A DNA stretch of 37,593 nucleotides, taken from assembly GCA_964434955.1 (NCBI GenBank), contig CAYSXI010000027.1, positions 1 through 37,593 of the forward strand. Direction: 5' to 3'. Source of the stretch: JANQLU01 sp964434955 (GTDB taxonomy: Bacteria > Planctomycetota > Planctomycetia > Pirellulales > Pirellulaceae). Every line of letters starts with the position of its first letter. Positions within the stretch are counted from its first letter, which is position 1. Position numbers and translations under genes: made by a program. Positions 34,583 through 37,593 of this stretch are shown in pieces. Below the pieces are notes generated by a model. It saw nothing but the letters and a program-made list of their open reading frames with translations, was not told the origin of the DNA and made no database searches.

Positions 34583-34707
34583 TTCTTCGACTTCTTTGTT
34601 GCTTTCTTTTTCTTGGCGGACGTTTTCTTGGTTGCTTTTTTCTTACCAAAAATTTTGTCGTAGTTGTCGGCATATTTCTTGGATGTGCCCACGCGAACGA
34701 TTGACAT
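34579..34707 (-). CDS. Lysine-rich miniprotein (42 residues)
   Basis: A short gene that is easily missed. The product begins MSIVRVGTSKKYADNYDKIF and continues as a tail made almost only of Lys, Ala, Thr and Ser (about 22-42, net charge strongly positive). AGGAG eight bases before the ATG (34717-34721) is an excellent ribosome-binding site, and the TGA stop overlaps the ATG of the thioredoxin gene (ATGA), so coupled translation is expected. From memory, similar short proteins with this start and a KKA-type tail occur in other planctomycetes, but I could not check this. The tail resembles histone-H1-like DNA- or RNA-binding tails, so nucleic-acid or ribosome binding is a fair guess, the more so with an ABC-F ribosome factor in the same operon. 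Confidence 0.8.
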   Translation of the reverse strand: MSIVRVGTSKKYADNYDKIFGKKKATKKTSAKKKKATKKSKK

Positions 34708-34751
34708 GACAAAAACTCCTGTTTGTTTTCAAAATAATTTTAACGGTCTTG

Positions 34752-34776
34752 CGGCAGAAGCCTCAGGCCCCTGCCG
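34752..34776 (-). terminator. Hairpin between pfp and the miniprotein operon
   Basis: CGGCAG (34752-34757) and CTGCCG (34771-34776) pair around an inner GCC/GGC stem. The hairpin lies 15 bases past the pfp stop on the minus strand. No T run follows, so it may be a weak terminator for pfp or a leader structure for the next operon. Confidence 0.4.
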
Positions 34777-34790
34777 TCTATTTTCGAATG

Positions 34791-36101
34791 CTATTCGTTG
34801 ATGTCGGTTTCCAGGAACCTGGCCAGGCGATGGAAGTCATGGCCGGGTTCGATATAACGAACTCGCGTGACGAGTGTTTTGGGGTCAACGAGGTTTTCGA
34901 AGGGTTCGTAGTGCAATTCCAGCTGGCCCTTGATACTGACCATGACCCCGTTGTGGTTCTGTTCGACGAGTGCCCGGTAAGCTCCGACCCCGAGTTGGCT
35001 CCCAAGCATCACATCAAAGGCATGGGGCTTTGCGCAGCGCGATTCGTAACCAAGTTTAACGCCTTTCACACGCCGCTTGTTGCCCGTTTCGCGTTCGTAG
35101 GCGGCAATGATTTGCTTTTCAAAAATGCCGCAGAGGTCGATTTCAGAAATCTGAATATGACCGTGGTCATCGCGCGAAACGCCATCCAGGTATTCATGCG
35201 GCAAAAATTCCGCCAACCCTTCCGCAATCACAATCACGCCAAATTCTTTGTTGTCCTTTTCACGGGCAAGCATCGTTTTCACAATTCGTTCGCAAATCGC
35301 GACCATATTCATGATCTTGCGAGTTCGCGATTCGCCCGTCGAAGGGTCGATGTAAGTCTCCTCGCCCTGGTAGTCGCCATTGACATCTTCGACGCTGATC
35401 ACGAGACTCGCCTCGCCTGCGATTGCCGCACCGTAGGCAAGCCAACCGGCACTGCGTCCCATCGTCTCGGCAACGAAATAAGAATTGGTTGATTGGGCGT
35501 CGTAAATCAGATTGCGAACTTCCGTTCCCAGAAATTCGACCGCGGTAAAGTACCCAAACGTAAAGTCAATTCCGTGATAGTCGTTGTCAATCGTTTTTGG
35601 CAGGTGAACGACCGGAATGCGTTGGGCATCTGGCCCGAGTGTTTCCTGGAAAAGCTTGAACTTGTTGGCCGTTTTCAGAGTGTCGTCGCCACCAATCGAT
35701 ACCAGGGCTTCGACGCCGAGAGAAACGAGGGCGTTATAGACGTTCAGCAGGGGCTGTCGTTTTTCCGAATCGGTTAAATCATCCGGATGCTGGATTTTCT
35801 TGCCCGGGTTTGCCCGAGCCGTACCAATCATGATTCCCTGCGTGTTTCGCGATCGAGAAAGAAATCGATGGGTGACCTCGAAGTAGTCCTTGTTGACCTC
35901 CAATGGCTTTTCGGGATCGAATTCAACCAGGTTGGAGTAGCCATTGCGAAGGCCAACGACTTCGATTCCGTTTTTGAGGAATGCGGCGGAACAGGCGGAA
36001 ATTACCGCATTAGCCGCAGGCGCAGGACCCCCAGCAAAAAGGATCCCGATTTTCTTGATCCGGTGCTCCGTTTTGGGCGGAGGCGAAAGCGTATTTGACA
36101 T
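34791..36101 (-). CDS. pfp: 6-phosphofructokinase, pyrophosphate-type
   Basis: Phosphorylates fructose 6-phosphate to fructose 1,6-bisphosphate in glycolysis. Several residues point to pyrophosphate rather than ATP as phosphoryl donor: GGDDT at 137-141 (ATP enzymes have GGDGS, where the extra Asp blocks ATP), PKTIDND at 168-174 (Lys instead of Gly after Pro) and the N-terminal GGPAPAAN at 24-31. The substrate motif MGRSAGW (214-220) and GVKLGYESRC near the C terminus are intact. The PPi enzyme is reversible and also serves gluconeogenesis. At 436 residues it fits the medium-length PPi group. ATG start at 36101. It is transcribed in the same direction as accC, 177 bases downstream of it, probably from its own promoter. 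The donor assignment is from established motif knowledge. Confidence 0.93.
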   Translation of the reverse strand: MSNTLSPPPKTEHRIKKIGILFAGGPAPAANAVISACSAAFLKNGIEVVGLRNGYSNLVEFDPEKPLEVNKDYFEVTHRFLSRSRNTQGIMIGTARANPGKKIQHPDDLTDSEKRQPLLNVYNALVSLGVEALVSIGGDDTLKTANKFKLFQETLGPDAQRIPVVHLPKTIDNDYHGIDFTFGYFTAVEFLGTEVRNLIYDAQSTNSYFVAETMGRSAGWLAYGAAIAGEASLVISVEDVNGDYQGEETYIDPSTGESRTRKIMNMVAICERIVKTMLAREKDNKEFGVIVIAEGLAEFLPHEYLDGVSRDDHGHIQISEIDLCGIFEKQIIAAYERETGNKRRVKGVKLGYESRCAKPHAFDVMLGSQLGVGAYRALVEQNHNGVMVSIKGQLELHYEPFENLVDPKTLVTRVRYIEPGHDFHRLARFLETDINE

Positions 36102-36278
36102 AAGTGGTCCGAAATATCAACGATTTATCAAATGAATTTCCATTGGATCGTTGATTTTTAGATACGAGCCGCGTCCTGTCCATGGCCAAAAAAGCAAGTG
36201 ATTTTGCCCGCAATTAACGCTTGCCTAGGGCGTTGGAAACGACGTTGTCAAAATGACGGTTGCTTCCTCCGGAAAGTA

Positions 36279-37593
36279 CTAAGACTTGCTCTGACGATCG
36301 ACCCAGGTCGTATCGATTTTGCCTTCGGCAAATTCCTTGGTCTTCAAAACTTCGGCCAGGAATGGAGCGGTCGTCTTGATACCTTCGACTCGCAATTCTT
36401 CCAGGGCGCGAATCGCACAATCAATCGCTTCGACGCGATTGGCGCGATGCACGATCAGTTTTCCGATCATCGAGTCATAATAAGGAGGCACGGAGTAGCC
36501 CGCGTGAACATGCGAATCAAATCGGACACCGAGACCGCCGGGAACAAACAAGTGTTCAATCTTTCCGGGCGAAGGACGGAAGTCGTGAGCCGGATCTTCC
36601 GCATTAATTCGGAATTCAATTGCCGATCCGTTGCAAGGAATGTCTTCCTGTTTAAAGGGAAGTTTCTCTCCCGAGGCGACCATGAGTTGATGTTTAATCA
36701 AGTCAATTCCGGTGACCATTTCCGAGACCGGATGCTCGACCTGAATTCGCGCGTTGACCTCGATGAAGTAAAAGTTGAAATCTTTGTCGACAATGAATTC
36801 AACGGTGCCCGCATTGTAGTAATCCGCGTTCTTGATCAAGCGTACCGCAGCATTGCAAATGTCCTTGCGGACGTTTTCGGGCAGGTTGGGACCGGGGCTT
36901 TCTTCGATCAGTTTTTGGTGGCGGCGTTGGGTACTGCAATCCCGCTCCCAAAGGTGGCAAACGTTTCCATGTTTATCGGCCAGGATCTGAACCTCAACGT
37001 GTCGGGGATGTTTGACGTATTTCTCGATGTAGACGCCGGCGTTCCCAAACGCAGCCTGAGCCTCGGTCGTCGCCTGTTGCAAGGCGGTAACCATTTGTGA
37101 TTCTTCTTCGGCGATCCTCATCCCTTTTCCGCCGCCGCCAGCAGTTGCTTTGATCAAGACGGGATAACCGATCTCTTTGGCGACGCGGAGGGCTTCTTCG
37201 TCGCTTTCGATCAGACCTTCACTGCCGGGAACAACCGGAACTTCGGCCTTCATTGCCAGCTCGCGCGCCTGGTTCTTGTCACCAAGCATGAGCATCGCTT
37301 GCGGGGTGGGGCCGATGAAATCAATATTGCAATCGCGGCATACTTCGTTGAAATGCGCGTTTTCCGACAGGAAGCCATAGCCGGGGTGAATCGCCTCGGC
37401 GTTTCCGACTTCCGCCGCGGAAATGATTTGATCAATCTTGAGATAGCTATCGGCCGACCGCGCAGGACCGACGCAGAATGCTTCGTCTGCGCATCGAGGG
37501 TACTCGCTCCCGCCATCGCCTTCGCTATACAAGCCCAATGCACATCGAGTGCGGCATCGTCGCAGATATAGGCAGCAAACGGATCGCGATTTC
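36279..37593 (-). CDS. accC: Acetyl-CoA carboxylase biotin carboxylase subunit (partial)
   Basis: The ATP-grasp subunit that carboxylates biotin on BCCP in the first step of fatty-acid synthesis. Visible family marks are ADEAFCVGPARSADSYL, IHPGYGFLSENA, the glycine-rich ATP loop KATAGGGGKGMR, RDCSTQRRHQKLIEESP and EVNARIQVEHPVSEMVTG, where the usual MNTR reads VNAR. The C-terminal domain is complete, ending at TAG 36279. The gene is cut by the window edge. The N-terminal motif VANRGEIALR is not found in frame: the last 55 bases of the window stay open in this frame but look unlike the family, while a piece encoding EIAIR lies in another frame at the edge. The first start codon in frame inside the window is a TTG at 37538. 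A BCCP gene (accB) would be expected to the right. Confidence 0.93.
   Translation of the reverse strand, partial: KSRSVCCLYLRRCRTRCALGLYSEGDGGSEYPRCADEAFCVGPARSADSYLKIDQIISAAEVGNAEAIHPGYGFLSENAHFNEVCRDCNIDFIGPTPQAMLMLGDKNQARELAMKAEVPVVPGSEGLIESDEEALRVAKEIGYPVLIKATAGGGGKGMRIAEEESQMVTALQQATTEAQAAFGNAGVYIEKYVKHPRHVEVQILADKHGNVCHLWERDCSTQRRHQKLIEESPGPNLPENVRKDICNAAVRLIKNADYYNAGTVEFIVDKDFNFYFIEVNARIQVEHPVSEMVTGIDLIKHQLMVASGEKLPFKQEDIPCNGSAIEFRINAEDPAHDFRPSPGKIEHLFVPGGLGVRFDSHVHAGYSVPPYYDSMIGKLIVHRANRVEAIDCAIRALEELRVEGIKTTAPFLAEVLKTKEFAEGKIDTTWVDRQSKS

Overview
The window looks like a chromosomal piece of a planctomycete, most likely of the Pirellula/Rhodopirellula type. This is inferred from gene content: a Ser/Thr kinase with C-terminal TPRs overlapping an ECF sigma gene, two large secreted PQQ-type beta-propeller proteins, a PEP-CTERM protein, an M28 peptidase with a PDZ domain, a short basic protein with a lysine/alanine tail, large exported proteins without known domains, and a tRNA-Ile/tRNA-Ala pair with no rRNA genes beside it. 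No transposase, integrase, phage gene or CRISPR array was seen. The layout is that of an ordinary chromosome with roomy intergenic gaps.

Layout. 1-1123 has no convincing gene. 1124-3535 (-) encodes an exported coiled-coil protein built from two related halves. 3682-4099 is a small tRNA operon: promoter, tRNA-Ile(GAT), tRNA-Ala(TGC), terminator. It is followed by a short tandem repeat and a broken two-helix membrane ORF that runs into the end of an FkbM-type methyltransferase (-). 5671-9002 (-) holds dihydrolipoamide dehydrogenase, an ABC ATPase and a voltage-gated-type K+ channel with a zinc ribbon. A terminator separates this group from a secreted M28 peptidase (9178-11106, -). 11899-15067 (+) is a two-gene operon for a fused E1 alpha/beta and an E2 of a 2-oxo acid dehydrogenase complex; the E3 is the nearby lpdA. 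15289-17406 (+) is one long reading frame for an exported protein of unknown function, cut by an in-frame TGA at 16540. Then come a PEP-CTERM protein, a 47-bp tandem repeat array, a FIST sensor-like protein, the kinase/sigma pair and a convergent prepilin-peptidase-like membrane protein. 25153-29288 (+) carries two beta-propeller proteins, the second a probable lipoprotein with a His/Asp-rich stalk. 29531-30517 (+) is a multi-pass membrane protein.

The right part is all on the minus strand. A lysine-rich miniprotein, a thioredoxin-like protein and the ABC-F ATPase Uup form one tight cluster, and an AAA+ ATPase follows. Upstream of these are a PPi-type phosphofructokinase and a biotin carboxylase that runs off the right edge.

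How the genes fit together. Central carbon metabolism is well represented: PPi-PFK, the oxo-acid dehydrogenase E1/E2/E3, and acetyl-CoA carboxylase. A second theme is envelope and secreted proteins, and a third is signalling (STPK plus ECF sigma, FIST). The items most worth a second look are the TGA-interrupted exported gene, the lysine-rich miniprotein fused by ATGA overlap to a thioredoxin gene, the prepilin-peptidase homologue that seems to lack its catalytic aspartates, the His/Asp-rich propeller lipoprotein, and the 47/94-bp repeat array. No complete new defence or mobile system could be identified.
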